Of a stretch of DNA of 64,000 bases, positions 18,996-29,642 are shown one piece after another. Under the pieces are notes generated by a model. That model saw nothing but the letters and a program-made list of their open reading frames with translations, was not told the DNA's origin and made no database searches. The position numbers and the translations under genes are program-made. Each line of letters opens with the position of its first letter. Within the stretch, counting starts at the first letter, position 1. This DNA is from Shewanella sp. MTB7 (lineage in GTDB: Bacteria; Pseudomonadota; Gammaproteobacteria; Enterobacterales; Shewanellaceae), in assembly GCF_027571385.1 (NCBI RefSeq), contig NZ_CP085636.1, positions 5,566,501 through 5,630,500 on the forward strand. Reading direction: 5' to 3'.

Positions 18996-21900
18996 ATGAA
19001 CTTTGCCGAATATGCCATAAAACACAAGGTCGTCAGTTGGATGTTTGCCCTACTGTTGTTAGTCGGTGGCAGCATCTCGTTTCTTGGGCTGGGTCAGCTC
19101 GAATTCCCTGAGTTCACCCTCAAACAGGCACTCGTGGTTACCGCCTACCCTGGTGCCTCACCGGAACAGGTCGAAGAGGAGGTTACCCTCCCTCTGGAAG
19201 ATGCGCTACAGCAACTCGATGCTATTAAACATATTACCTCGATTAACAGTGCCGGCTTATCTCAGATAGAAATAGAAGTTCACGATTATTACGGTGCAGA
19301 CGAGCTACCTCAAGTGTGGGACGAGGTCCGCCGTAAGGTCAACGACAAACTAGGCGAGTTGCCTCCTGGGGTGGCGACGCCGTCTGTGATAGATGATTTT
19401 GGCGATGTGTATGGCATTTTGCTTAACGTCTCCGGCGATGGTTACACTAGCCGAGAGTTGCAAAATTATGCCGATTTTCTCAGGCGCGAACTTGTGCTTG
19501 TCGATGGCGTGAAAAAAGTCACCATTGCTGGCAAAATTATCCAGCAGGTCGTGGTCGAGATATCCCAGCAGAAACTCAATGCGTTGGGCCTAGATCAAGA
19601 CTATATCTATAGCCTGATCAATAGCCAAAACGTGGTCTCCAACGCCGGCAGTATTCGCGTGGGCGATAACCGCATTCGTATCCACCCCACAGGTGAATTT
19701 AATCAAGTAGCGCAGATGGAGCGTCTACTGATCAGCACGCCAGGCAGCACAAAACTGATCTATCTTGGTGATATTGCCAGCATCTATAAAGACAACGACG
19801 AGACCCCAACCAATATTTACCATGGTAATGGCCAATCAGCCCTATCAGTAGGTATCTCATTTTCCAGCGGCGTTAACGTGGTCGATGTCGGCGTAGCCAT
19901 CAATGAAAAGCTAGTACAACTCGATAACGAGCGTCCTATAGGGATACATCTCAACACTGTCTACGATCAGAGCAAGATGGTGGATCAGACCATCGCAGGC
20001 TTCTTAATCAACCTCGCCGAGTCTATTGGTATAGTGATCGTCGTGCTGTTGATATTTATGGGTGTGCGCGCTGGTCTGTTGATGGGTCTGGTATTGCTAT
20101 TGACCATATTAGGCACCTTTATCATGATGAAAGTGCTCAATATTGAGCTGCAGATCATCTCTTTAGGTGCACTGATCATCGCCCTAGGTATGCTGGTCGA
20201 CAACGCCATCGTGGTGACCGAAGGCATACTCATTGGCATTAAGCGCGGCCAGAGCAGACTTGAGACCTCGAAGCAAGTCGTGTCGCAGACTCAATGGCCA
20301 CTACTTGGTGCCACTGTTATCGCCATTCTAGCCTTCGCGCCCATCGGCTTATCAGATACTGCCACAGGTGAATTCTGTGTTTCGTTATTTCAGGTCTTAT
20401 TGATCTCCCTCTTTATTAGCTGGATCACAGCGATGACCTTAACTCCCTTCTTCTGCCATTTGATGTTTAAAGATGGCGAAGTCAGCGGTGATGAGAATGA
20501 GGATCCGTATAAGGGCTTAATTTTCCAGTTCTACCGCACTAGCTTAAATGTTGCGATGCGTTTTCGCGCCATTACTTTACTCGTCGTTATCGCGGCGCTG
20601 TTTACCTCGGTAATGGGCTTTGGCTACGTAAAAAATGTCTTCTTTCCAGCCTCAAACACGCCGATGTTCTTCGTGGATGTATGGATGCCAGAGGGCACAG
20701 ATATTAAAGCAACAGAAGCTCTTCTCAGTCGAATAGAGAAGGATCTTTTACAGCAAGAGGCGAGTCATAATATTGGTTTAGTTAATCTCACCAGCGTAAT
20801 AGGTCAAGGCTCACAAAGATTTGTACTCTCCTATGTACCCGAGAAAGGCTACAGTTCCTATGGTCAGTTACTGATCGAGATGACAGATCTCACCAGTTTA
20901 GATCGATATATGCGCACACTAGAGAGGGAATTAAGCCTCACGTATCCTGAAGCCGAATATCGTTTCAAATATATGGAGAATGGTCCCAGCCCCGCGGCAA
21001 AAATAGAGGCCCGCTTCTTCGGTGAAGATCCTGTGGTACTACGTCAACTTGCTACTCAAGCTAAGGCGATCTTAGATGCAGAGCCTACAGCCGTAGGCGT
21101 AAGGCATAACTGGCGTAATCAGGTTCCTCTGATCCGTCCACAACTGGCACTGGCTCAAGCCCGTGAAACCGGGATCAGCAAACAAGATCTCGATAACTCC
21201 CTCCTGGTTAATTTCAGTGGTAAGCAGATAGGTGTCTATCGTGAGAACAGCCACCTAATGCCTATCATAGCCAGAGCGCCGGCCGAAGAACGCCTCGATG
21301 CTGACAGCCTGTGGAAACTGCAGGTGTGGAGCTCAGAAAACAGTGTATTTGTTCCGGCGACTCAGGTGGTCTCAGAATTCAGTACCGAGTGGGAAAATCC
21401 GCTTATCATGCGCCGCGACAGGAAACGTATGCTGGCCGTATATGCCGATCCGATCAACGGCACAGATGAGACGGCCGATTCGGTGTTCAGAAAAGTAAGA
21501 GCCGACATCGAAGCCATTCCGCTGCCAACGGGTTATGAATTCGAGTGGGGTGGCGAATACGAGACAGCAGGAGAAGCCCAGGTTTCGGTATTTAGCTCCA
21601 TTCCTATGGGCTATCTGGCGATGTTCTTAATCACAGTGCTGCTGTTTAATTCCATTCGTCAGCCTCTGGTTATCTGGTTTACGGTGCCCTTAGCCTTAAT
21701 CGGAGTCGTATGTGGCTTATTGATTTTTGATGCCCCTTTCAGCTTTATGGCGCTGCTCGGTTTACTCAGTTTAACGGGCATGATTATCAAGAATGGCATC
21801 GTACTGGTGGATCAGATAAATCTGGAGTTAAGTAGCGGCAAGGATCCCTATCGGGCCGTAGTTGACTCATCAGTGAGTCGTGTTCGACCTGTGCTGATGG

Positions 21901-22082
21901 CTGCTATCACCACTATGCTCGGCATGGTGCCACTTTTGTCCGATGCCTTTTTTGGCTCTATGGCAATCACCATTATCTTCGGCTTAGGCTTCGCTTCAGT
22001 ACTGACTTTAATCGTGCTGCCTGTGACCTATACCTTAGCGTTCCGTATCCCCTATTTGGGTAAGGAAGGAACTCAGACATAG
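18996..22082 (+). CDS. RND-family efflux transporter permease
   Basis: The 1028-residue protein is a full-length AcrB/MexB-like HAE1-type permease. It has a first membrane helix (about 13-33), two large periplasmic loops (TAYPGASPEQVEEEVTLPLE near 47-66 begins the first), helices 2-6 at about 330-480 with the proton-relay motif GMLVDNAIVVTEG (helix 4), a matching second half with helices to about 1015, and the LxGMIIKNGIVLVDQIN motif near 930. It uses proton influx to pump drugs or metabolites out with the adaptor encoded upstream. The divergent LysR protein is its likely regulator. Confidence 0.95.
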   Translation: MNFAEYAIKHKVVSWMFALLLLVGGSISFLGLGQLEFPEFTLKQALVVTAYPGASPEQVEEEVTLPLEDALQQLDAIKHITSINSAGLSQIEIEVHDYYGADELPQVWDEVRRKVNDKLGELPPGVATPSVIDDFGDVYGILLNVSGDGYTSRELQNYADFLRRELVLVDGVKKVTIAGKIIQQVVVEISQQKLNALGLDQDYIYSLINSQNVVSNAGSIRVGDNRIRIHPTGEFNQVAQMERLLISTPGSTKLIYLGDIASIYKDNDETPTNIYHGNGQSALSVGISFSSGVNVVDVGVAINEKLVQLDNERPIGIHLNTVYDQSKMVDQTIAGFLINLAESIGIVIVVLLIFMGVRAGLLMGLVLLLTILGTFIMMKVLNIELQIISLGALIIALGMLVDNAIVVTEGILIGIKRGQSRLETSKQVVSQTQWPLLGATVIAILAFAPIGLSDTATGEFCVSLFQVLLISLFISWITAMTLTPFFCHLMFKDGEVSGDENEDPYKGLIFQFYRTSLNVAMRFRAITLLVVIAALFTSVMGFGYVKNVFFPASNTPMFFVDVWMPEGTDIKATEALLSRIEKDLLQQEASHNIGLVNLTSVIGQGSQRFVLSYVPEKGYSSYGQLLIEMTDLTSLDRYMRTLERELSLTYPEAEYRFKYMENGPSPAAKIEARFFGEDPVVLRQLATQAKAILDAEPTAVGVRHNWRNQVPLIRPQLALAQARETGISKQDLDNSLLVNFSGKQIGVYRENSHLMPIIARAPAEERLDADSLWKLQVWSSENSVFVPATQVVSEFSTEWENPLIMRRDRKRMLAVYADPINGTDETADSVFRKVRADIEAIPLPTGYEFEWGGEYETAGEAQVSVFSSIPMGYLAMFLITVLLFNSIRQPLVIWFTVPLALIGVVCGLLIFDAPFSFMALLGLLSLTGMIIKNGIVLVDQINLELSSGKDPYRAVVDSSVSRVRPVLMAAITTMLGMVPLLSDAFFGSMAITIIFGLGFASVLTLIVLPVTYTLAFRIPYLGKEGTQT

Positions 22083-22122
22083 AATTAGTCACCAGATAAA
22101 CCCCAAATTGCTTCCCGGCAGT

Positions 22123-22155
22123 CCCGATCCAGAGATGGATCGGGTTCTCTTCTTA
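22123..22155 (+). terminator. Terminator after the RND operon
   Basis: Perfect 8-bp stem CCCGATCC, 6-base loop, GGATCGGG, then a T-rich run. Confidence 0.7.
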
Positions 22156-22236
22156 CTATTTTCACTTAAAAACACAGCAAGCCGCAGAATTGATCTAGAA
22201 TAACCACCAAATGTTCTCTAGCAAACTGGATGCTCA

Positions 22237-22587
22237 ATGAATAAAGCAACCAAAGCCGCCCTCATCTCCGCTTTTGTCTGTCCCGGCGGCGGTCACTTTT
22301 ATCTGAAACGTTATAACACCGGCACCCTACTCTCTACCGTGACCCTTGGCGCCTTGCTCTATCTGCTAACCCAAGCCGTCTCACGCGCCCAAGATATCTC
22401 AGATAAAATAGTCAGCGGGCAGATCCCGTTAGATCTCAGTGCCATCTATCCACTTATTACCCAACAACCTGCAGCCGAACAAGCGCTTTATAATAATATC
22501 GCCACCTCAGTGCTGGTCATCTCTTGGCTAGTCGGTGTCATCGATGCTTATAGGCAGGGAGCTATCGCTGATAAAGCTGAAAAATAA
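22237..22587 (+). CDS. Small uncharacterised membrane protein (116 aa)
   Basis: No family is recognised with certainty. The N terminus (AALISAFVCPGGGHFYLKRYNTG) has the PGxGHFYLxRY pattern seen in TM2-like small membrane proteins. Membrane segments lie at about 5-17 with 30-47 and at 90-106; the central loop is polar. It lies alone between the RND operon terminator and its own strong terminator at 22610-22646. Confidence 0.7.
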   Translation: MNKATKAALISAFVCPGGGHFYLKRYNTGTLLSTVTLGALLYLLTQAVSRAQDISDKIVSGQIPLDLSAIYPLITQQPAAEQALYNNIATSVLVISWLVGVIDAYRQGAIADKAEK

Positions 22588-22609
22588 TATTGATATTAAT
22601 TAAATACAG

Positions 22610-22646
22610 AAAAGGGCCAAACATTGTAATGTTTGGCCCTTTTGTT
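22610..22646 (+). terminator. Strong rho-independent terminator
   Basis: A 15-bp perfect stem AAAGGGCCAAACATT with a tight loop, followed by TTTTG. It ends the 116-aa gene and, read the other way, could also stop the DFSKT-repeat gene. Confidence 0.85.
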
Positions 22647-22697
22647 AACGTGCTTTGTCATAGAATGTGTTTACATATTAATGGCTTTCAGCTTAAA

Positions 22698-23003
22698 TCA
22701 ACTGCCGTGCTTTAATGATGAAGTCTTTGAAAAATCATGTTGAGTTGAAGGTGAACTAATCTTGTAAAGTTCAGCTGGCTGATTTTTTTGAAATTGATAT
22801 TCATTGCTCGCCGCTGCCGTTTTAGAAAAATCGTGTTGGCCAGATGATTGAGCTAACTGATTACCTGAAGCGGGTTTGTTTTGAGAAAAGTCATAGCTCG
22901 CTTGCGCTGCCACTGTTTTAGAAAAATCAGGCCTTTCTGCCAAAACAGATGTAGAAGCAAAGGCAAGTACTACTGATAAGGTCACGCTGGTTAACAACTT
23001 CAT
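22698..23003 (-). CDS. Secreted small repeat protein with DFSKT motifs
   Basis: The 101-residue precursor has a clear signal peptide (MKLLTSVTLSVVLAFASTSVLA, cleavage after ALA). The mature part is made of an alternating repeat: DFSKT followed by an AA-x-Y-x-F-x-x-N-x-P-A element (YDFSQNKPA, then YQFQKNQPA), with DFSKT three times at a spacing of about 35-40 residues. No family name is known to me. A TTG/ATG start 9 codons upstream is possible, but the ATG at 23003 gives a perfect signal sequence. It is probably periplasmic or exported. A single-gene unit. Confidence 0.7.
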   Translation of the reverse strand: MKLLTSVTLSVVLAFASTSVLAERPDFSKTVAAQASYDFSQNKPASGNQLAQSSGQHDFSKTAAASNEYQFQKNQPAELYKISSPSTQHDFSKTSSLKHGS

Positions 23004-23215
23004 ATAAAACTCCAATCTTATTGGCCACAAATTATTAACAACAGCTTAACGCAATTTACGGCGATGGTGAATAAACAAGTCGAACTTCATACAAAGTGTT
23101 ACATTGTTAATACATTAAAATATAATATAAACATGTGATTACGATGACTTTGAACTATAAAAATAGTTCACCAAATGGGATGAGATTGGCATTTTTACGC
23201 AGAGATTATGATAGT

Positions 23216-23280
23216 AGTTTGAGACTACAATTTAGGCGCTAGATTGTAATCTCAAACTCCTAGACTCTAAGATCTAGGAG
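23216..23280. repeat. Two adjoining inverted repeats downstream of the metalloprotease
   Basis: AGTTTGAGA (23216-23224) pairs with TCTCAAACT (23250-23258), with further pairing inside; then CTCCTAGA (23257-23264) pairs with TCTAGGAG (23273-23280). They may terminate or protect the metalloprotease mRNA; no long T-run follows. Confidence 0.5.
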
Positions 23281-23291
23281 TGGTGCTTTCT

Positions 23292-25697
23292 TTAGATAGG
23301 TGATCCTGGCGGCGTGGTTAACGGCTCAGAGAGCAGTGTAAACTTAGGATCTTTCATCCCATCTTCCACACCTTGAGCTAACCAGGAAAAATGTGCCGCC
23401 TCATAGGCGCTAACACGTTTAACCTTACGCTTTAACTGCTTGAGTGTGGCGGCTAACCTGCCTGCTAACTGTGCTTTCACTTCAGGACGCGTCTGTTTGT
23501 TGTGATAGGCTGACAGCAATTCATCAATGATGACGGTGTTAACTCGCATCCAGACTCCGAGCGCTGCACCTGTCGGAATATCTTCATACAGGGTAGCCCC
23601 TAGCAACTTATCCACTAAAGCTGGCACTGAGATTTGTTCTTTATCATTCAGATAAGCTTGATTAACACGATTTAAACGCTCGGGTGTAAACAGTTGAATT
23701 AAGGTATGTCGGCTCAATACTTCAGCCATACCCAAGGGATCATTGATAACTCCGAGGCCAGAATCAAAGCTCTCACGACTGTTTTGATAGTTACCCGACT
23801 TAGGCACTAACGCCTCCTGCAAGGATTGCGATATCACTAACTGATCTGGAGATAAAGTCTTTAATAGTGCTTCTAGCGCATTGAGTTGCAGTTGTGGCGC
23901 TAGGTAGTGCCAGGCCTCACCATCTACCCCTGCACCATAACTGTAATCTGTCCCACCAATAAATTTAGCAGCAGCCTCTATCTGGTAACGAGTCAGCAGA
24001 TAGATAGGCACGAAAGTATCACTCAACTCACCGATGGGCTGATCCTTAAGTAGGGCAAGATGAGAAAAATCGTTTATCGCTTGAGCGCGTACCTGTCCCA
24101 ATCGAACCAATTCAGCGACGGGATCGCTGCCATTGTCCCACAAACTTGCATAGGCATTACTGGCACTCTTGGCGCGAGAATCCGCTTCGCCAATATAACG
24201 TAACCCTTTATTCTGGGCATTTTTCATCATAGCAGCAAGTTGCGTAGACTCCTCTGTGGCATCGGCATATTCAGCATAACCATATTCAACCACATATTTA
24301 TCCCAAGCACCGACACCCACGCTATAGGGGGCTGAGATATCAATGTTACCATCGACTAACGCTATTTGAGGATGAGGATAATCCATCACAGAGGCGTTAT
24401 TATTTGTCGATGCGGCAAAGTTATGATCAAAGCCTAACGTGTGTCCCACTTCATGAGCAGAAAGTTGGCGAATTCGATCTAAAGAGAGCTTCATTGCCGC
24501 CTCTTCTGCTGCCGCTCTGTCTTCCCATCCTGCGGTCAAACCACGCGCTATCAGATGATCCTGCCGCACACGCTGACTGCCTAAAGTGACATGACCCTTG
24601 ATGATCTCGCCCGTCCTAGGATCGGTAACCGCGCTGCCATAAGACCAACCGCGTGTCGCACGATGCACCCATTGGATCATGTTGTAACGCACATCTTGTG
24701 GATCGGCATCTTCAGGTAATAGCTCAACCTTAAAACCATTGATGAAGCCCGCTTGAGTAAATGCTTCTTCCCACCAGCGAGCACCTTCAAGCAATGCACT
24801 GCGAATAGGTTCTGGCACACCGGGATCCAGATAATAGGTGATAGGGGTAATCACCTCACTAGGTGCTGTACCTGGCGTGACTTTTTGCAGACGATGACGC
24901 AAGAGGTGACGTTGGCGAATGTCTTCATTTACCTGAGTGCCGTAATCCAAATATTCATCTGAGAGGTAACCACTCATAGGGTGATAGTCCCGTGGAATGT
25001 AACCTTCATCGGGTAACTGAATAAACGAGTAACGCACTCGAACAGATAGATGATTAGCATCGGGGGTTACTTGAGCCACATCATCGCCGGCTTTTTTACT
25101 GTTAAATGAGAGAAGTACATCAACATCACTATTGCGCTCAAATGATTTAACTCCCTCAGGAATGATCAAGGATCGCTCTGCATCCAGTGTGTAATTGCCC
25201 TGTTTAGTTTCTTCAAGTCTCGATGAAATCCCGTGCAGATCATTGATAACCAGATCGTTAATCGCCACCAAGGGGCGTTTGCCATCCAGAATCTTACCGC
25301 GCCACAATACCGATTCAGCAAAGGCCTCTTTAACGGCACGAAGCTCTGCATTATTATCACTACTCGCCCGATACTGAGTGTTGAGTTGTTTCAATATAAG
25401 GTAAGGACCGTGGCGCTCAAACTGTACTAAACGGGTATAGCCTAACTGGCCACGATCGAGTCCGATGTCATTGGATCCAACACCATGGGGTAAACTGGTC
25501 AGCAGTAAAAATGGCTGGTTAAGTTTGTTCACTTCAAGATAGAGATCCCCTGAAGTATTCTCGTAGTAAAGATTAGAAAAACCTGTCGCCGCCTGGCTCT
25601 TTTTTATCAATGTGGCGGTATTGACTGGCGCGGCGATGACATTAACTACGGGCACTGACATCAGGGCAACTGCCAGCGCAATATTATAGGACTTCAT
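23292..25697 (-). CDS. Secreted zinc-dependent metalloprotease (DUF5117/DUF4953-type)
   Basis: The 801-residue protein has a signal peptide (about 1-22) and the zinc motif HEVGHTLGFDH (about residue 414), the HExxHxxGxxH form of metzincins; NNASVMDYP follows and supplies the Met-turn. The N-terminal DUF5117-like and C-terminal DUF5118/4953-like regions place it in a large bacterial family of exported zinc proteases of unknown substrate. An AAGGAGAT ribosome site precedes the ATG. It is a single-gene unit with its own inverted repeats downstream. Confidence 0.88.
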   Translation of the reverse strand: MKSYNIALAVALMSVPVVNVIAAPVNTATLIKKSQAATGFSNLYYENTSGDLYLEVNKLNQPFLLLTSLPHGVGSNDIGLDRGQLGYTRLVQFERHGPYLILKQLNTQYRASSDNNAELRAVKEAFAESVLWRGKILDGKRPLVAINDLVINDLHGISSRLEETKQGNYTLDAERSLIIPEGVKSFERNSDVDVLLSFNSKKAGDDVAQVTPDANHLSVRVRYSFIQLPDEGYIPRDYHPMSGYLSDEYLDYGTQVNEDIRQRHLLRHRLQKVTPGTAPSEVITPITYYLDPGVPEPIRSALLEGARWWEEAFTQAGFINGFKVELLPEDADPQDVRYNMIQWVHRATRGWSYGSAVTDPRTGEIIKGHVTLGSQRVRQDHLIARGLTAGWEDRAAAEEAAMKLSLDRIRQLSAHEVGHTLGFDHNFAASTNNNASVMDYPHPQIALVDGNIDISAPYSVGVGAWDKYVVEYGYAEYADATEESTQLAAMMKNAQNKGLRYIGEADSRAKSASNAYASLWDNGSDPVAELVRLGQVRAQAINDFSHLALLKDQPIGELSDTFVPIYLLTRYQIEAAAKFIGGTDYSYGAGVDGEAWHYLAPQLQLNALEALLKTLSPDQLVISQSLQEALVPKSGNYQNSRESFDSGLGVINDPLGMAEVLSRHTLIQLFTPERLNRVNQAYLNDKEQISVPALVDKLLGATLYEDIPTGAALGVWMRVNTVIIDELLSAYHNKQTRPEVKAQLAGRLAATLKQLKRKVKRVSAYEAAHFSWLAQGVEDGMKDPKFTLLSEPLTTPPGSPI

Positions 25698-25867
25698 TAT
25701 ATCTCCTTGAATAGGGTCACACAGCTCGATTATTTATTGTCGTTTTCAGCTGCATTCTTAAATAACATTATTCACTTGGATAGTGTGAAACACCACCCAT
25801 TAATATGCTCCATGGTAACAGCAATCATCTCAGTCTCAAGTGCTATTATTTGCATGCTCTCTAAAAC

Positions 25868-25906
25868 AATAGAGGGAAGATATTCCTAAGAATACTCCCC
25901 TCTATT
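25868..25906. terminator. Hairpin at the 3' end of the hybrid kinase gene
   Basis: AATAGAGGG pairs with CCCTCTATT across a 21-base loop. It lies just after the kinase stop codon. Terminator function is tentative because of the large loop. Confidence 0.4.
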
Positions 25907-25934
25907 AACGATTTAGATACTGACTTATCAGCCG

Positions 25935-28900
25935 CTAGCTCGCTTCATCTTTCTTCTTGATCCAATAACTTAAGGTATCGAACAACTCGCTCAATACTAT
26001 CGGCTTCGTGATATGCGCATTCATGCCCGCCGCTAAGCTTTTCTCTCTGTCACCAGACATGGCATGGGCAGTCATCGCAATAACAGGAAGCTCTGACTGA
26101 CTGTAATACTTACGCAACTCTCTCGTCGCTGTTAAGCCGTCCATGACGGGCATCTGAATATCCATCAACACGGCGTCATAATGTTTATCTTCAATCATAT
26201 CTAAAGCAATTTGGCCATTATCAGCAACATCAACCTCATAACCCGCACTCTTTAACAGCTCTGTTGCCACTTGTTGATTAATAAAGTTGTCTTCTACTAG
26301 CAGCACGAGTCCCGAGACCTCATCCAACGCCTCTGTAATTAGCGCCGGCACTGGACTTAGCTTAGGCTTATTATCCACAAAGGCTGAGATTATCTCGTCA
26401 AACAGTGCTGATGCTTTAAACGGCTTTTGTAGCATGGCGTAGATATCAGACTTCTCGACATCCTCCTTCAATGGTTCTGCGGCATAACCCGTCATCATAA
26501 TGATAATTGGCCGTTTATCCAGACGACCATCGGCCACCATGCGGTCCAGCTCCTCGATCACGGCAATACCGTCCATTTCAGGCATCATCCAGTCAAGCAA
26601 CAACAGATCAACCGCACTTTTACTTAGTTTATAAATCGCCTCGGAGCCACTGGCAGCCGTATCGACTTCAAATTTAAAACCTTGCATTATGGTCGAATAA
26701 ATCTGTAGTGCCGTCGGGTTATCATCCACAACCAAGGTTTTAAGATTGCCTAATTTAGCAGGAACGATCATAGGTTTAACTTCGGCTTCTTCGGCGATCC
26801 CAAAGCTAATAGTGAAACTGAAAGTGCTCCCTTCTCCCATTTCACTCTGCACTTGCATGGTGCCGCCCATCATTGACACTAAATGTTTACTGATAGAGAG
26901 GCCAAGACCTGTGCCACCGTATTTACGTGTCGTTGAACCATCAGCCTGTGAAAACGCATCAAATAGGTTCTCTTGCTGCTCCTTGCTTATTCCAATACCG
27001 GTATCGCGTACCCAAAACTTTAGCGTGATCCTATGATCCCGTTCTCCAACATCCTCACATCCCAGCTCAATCTCACCACTTTGAGTAAATTTAACCGCGT
27101 TAGAGAGCATATTGATCAGCACCTGACCCAGACGCAAAGGATCCCCTTCTAGAATTAAACCGGCTGTTACAGGTGCATAAAGCAGCAGTTCAACGCCCTT
27201 CTCTTGTGCCTTTAATGCATTGAGTTCCAAAGCATGATCAAGCACTTTATCTAATGGAAAAGAGACGCGCTCTAACTCCAACTTGCCAGCTTCGATCTTG
27301 GAGAAATCAAGAATGTCGTTGATGATCCTCAGCAGTGATTGAGCCGAGAAACCTGCTTTATCAATATAATCCTCTTGTTGAGGAGTCAGCGAGGTACGTT
27401 GTGCTAACTGCAACATGCCAATAATTGCATTCATCGGCGTGCGGATTTCATGACTCATGTTCGCCAAAAATTCACTCTTGTACAGATTTGCCGACTCTGC
27501 ATCTTGTTTCGCCTCGAGCAACACCACTTCATTACTCTTATGACGGGTTATATCCTTATGGGTTCCTACCATACGTTTAGGCTGATTATTGGCAGTAAAT
27601 TCAACCACTCGTCCACGGGACAGTAGCCAATGGTATTCACCACTCTTACCCTTCATGCGGAACTCTATATCGAAAGCGCCGATGGGATCAGCAAGGTACT
27701 CCTCACGATACTCCTCAACACGAAGTCGATCGTCAGGATGGATCAATGCATCTATGGTCGATACCAATGCCGGAAACTCATTACTCTTATAACCTAACAT
27801 TGAGTAATAAGCCGGATTACAGATGATCTGTTCAGAGTCGAGGTACCAATCCCACAAACCATCTTCAACGGCATCCATCGCCAAATGATAACGCTCTTCA
27901 GACAATCTTAACTGCTCAGCCGACTCATACTCACGGGTCACATCGCGCCACACCGCAATCAAACCCAATAGTTCTCCACGCCGATTATAAAACGGTATCT
28001 TGAGTGTATCTAAGAGAACAGGTTTACCCGCTAACTCGACCTTCTCCTGATAACGCAGTGGTGTTCGCTCAGACAGAACTCGCTCATCTTCCGCCTTAAT
28101 CCGCACCGATTGCTCTTCGGACGTGAGCTTGATGCTCTCCTGACCGATAATCTCACTCTCGGTATAACCCAACATACGTTCGGCCGACTTGTTACAGCCC
28201 AGGTATTTGCCCTCTTTATCCTTAAACACAATCGCTTCCGGAATAGAGTCAAGCAAAGACCGTAATAGTGCATACTCGCGCTCACGACGTTCGGTGGTTT
28301 CTTTAAGCCGCTCTGTTCGCCGCGCAACTAACTTATCCAGACGACGATTCTGTTCTGCTAAATGACGGGTATATTGCTGGTTCTCTTCAAAAATCCGGCT
28401 CACTAGTTGAAACCAAGGTTCCCAACCTAAGGTCATCTTCTCTGGCGGTTTTCTCGGCGTTTGTGAACAGCCCTCGAGGTGTGTCAGCAGTTGAGATGCC
28501 GGATTGACAAAGGAGCGACGAGTCTGCCAATGAACAATGGTCACCAACACCGACAGTGCCAATACCACTAAAATAAATGTCAGCTCCAACTTTTCCCAAG
28601 AGTCTTTAAACAGATCATCTTCTCTTTGAAGATATAGGAGTCGCCAAGGCACATTTTGTAAGGCGACTGAATTGATATAGTAACCGTTACGAATGATCCC
28701 CTCATGGGCATCGAACAACTCCGACTCGGGCAGCGAATGCAGTTCAGAGGGGATCTTCTGACTAATATGGTAAACACGTCCCATATCGGTACTGTCATCA
28801 CCACTATGAGTGAGAATATTGTTCTTTTGATCGAGCAAAATCACAGTGCCTGGCATCTTAAAATAGAGGCGGATTTGTCTCGCCAACGATGACAAGGTCA

Positions 28901-29642
28901 TATCTAAATTAATCGAACCGATAAACTCATCTTGCAGGTAGATAGGCACACCCAAAGTGGTTAATAGCTCTTTACTATTAGGATCGACATAGGCCGGACT
29001 CCAAAACACACTGCGTTGTGGGTTCATTGCTGGCGTGGCTAACTGAAATTGATTCTTGTTAAGCAGTTCTTCACGAAATCGTTGTTCATCTGCAGGCCAA
29101 GGATAGTAGGACATGATCCTTCGCTTTGAGATGTAGTAGATAGAGGAGGCCTTAGGTGCTGCTTCAGTCGCCACGGGGAAAGAGAGCGAGAGCTCAAATA
29201 GCATCTCTAACTCTTGATAGAATTTGTCACTGCGCCCATTGAGCGAACCGGATCCAGTGATCCGCCCCATATTAGTAAAAGGCTCACCTGTCTTGGCATA
29301 ATTGGGTTCTAAGGTAAAATATTGGCCACTTTCATTGAACTTTTCATACTGGGGCAACCTATCGGTACGCACCAGTTCACCGAACCTTAAGTGATCGATA
29401 GCCACATTACGCAGACTTTTGACCGCGCGGATACTGGACTCTAACAGGAGGTCAACCTGCATAACGTGGCGCTCGACCTGTTCTTCTCTCTTATTCAGCA
29501 GCTGACTTTTTTCACGCTCTAAGTAAAACCAAGCCGTGATCAAGGCCATGATAATCACACCAATATAGGTATAAAAAACAGCCCGATTATAGTTTTTCTG
29601 TATCGGTGACTTCAGTTGAAGATCCGGCTCAGTCGCTTTCAT
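25935..29642 (-). CDS. Hybrid sensor histidine kinase with two receiver domains
   Basis: The 1235-residue protein has a membrane helix at about 20-40, a periplasmic Cache-like sensor (about 45-330), a second helix (about 345-365), PAS domains (about 455-570 and 580-705), the HisKA box NMSHEIRTPMN (His near 729), the HATPase (DTGIGISKEQ and GGTGLGLSI), a receiver with Asp near 1015 (LLLLDWMMPEMDG) and a second receiver with Asp near 1159 (AVLMDIQMPVMDG). It lacks an Hpt domain, so phosphate must pass to another protein. The ATG at 29642 follows an AAGGG ribosome site; a GTG 12 codons earlier is less likely. Signal unknown. No response regulator gene is adjacent. Confidence 0.9.
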   Translation of the reverse strand: MKATEPDLQLKSPIQKNYNRAVFYTYIGVIIMALITAWFYLEREKSQLLNKREEQVERHVMQVDLLLESSIRAVKSLRNVAIDHLRFGELVRTDRLPQYEKFNESGQYFTLEPNYAKTGEPFTNMGRITGSGSLNGRSDKFYQELEMLFELSLSFPVATEAAPKASSIYYISKRRIMSYYPWPADEQRFREELLNKNQFQLATPAMNPQRSVFWSPAYVDPNSKELLTTLGVPIYLQDEFIGSINLDMTLSSLARQIRLYFKMPGTVILLDQKNNILTHSGDDSTDMGRVYHISQKIPSELHSLPESELFDAHEGIIRNGYYINSVALQNVPWRLLYLQREDDLFKDSWEKLELTFILVVLALSVLVTIVHWQTRRSFVNPASQLLTHLEGCSQTPRKPPEKMTLGWEPWFQLVSRIFEENQQYTRHLAEQNRRLDKLVARRTERLKETTERREREYALLRSLLDSIPEAIVFKDKEGKYLGCNKSAERMLGYTESEIIGQESIKLTSEEQSVRIKAEDERVLSERTPLRYQEKVELAGKPVLLDTLKIPFYNRRGELLGLIAVWRDVTREYESAEQLRLSEERYHLAMDAVEDGLWDWYLDSEQIICNPAYYSMLGYKSNEFPALVSTIDALIHPDDRLRVEEYREEYLADPIGAFDIEFRMKGKSGEYHWLLSRGRVVEFTANNQPKRMVGTHKDITRHKSNEVVLLEAKQDAESANLYKSEFLANMSHEIRTPMNAIIGMLQLAQRTSLTPQQEDYIDKAGFSAQSLLRIINDILDFSKIEAGKLELERVSFPLDKVLDHALELNALKAQEKGVELLLYAPVTAGLILEGDPLRLGQVLINMLSNAVKFTQSGEIELGCEDVGERDHRITLKFWVRDTGIGISKEQQENLFDAFSQADGSTTRKYGGTGLGLSISKHLVSMMGGTMQVQSEMGEGSTFSFTISFGIAEEAEVKPMIVPAKLGNLKTLVVDDNPTALQIYSTIMQGFKFEVDTAASGSEAIYKLSKSAVDLLLLDWMMPEMDGIAVIEELDRMVADGRLDKRPIIIMMTGYAAEPLKEDVEKSDIYAMLQKPFKASALFDEIISAFVDNKPKLSPVPALITEALDEVSGLVLLVEDNFINQQVATELLKSAGYEVDVADNGQIALDMIEDKHYDAVLMDIQMPVMDGLTATRELRKYYSQSELPVIAMTAHAMSGDREKSLAAGMNAHITKPIVLSELFDTLSYWIKKKDEAS

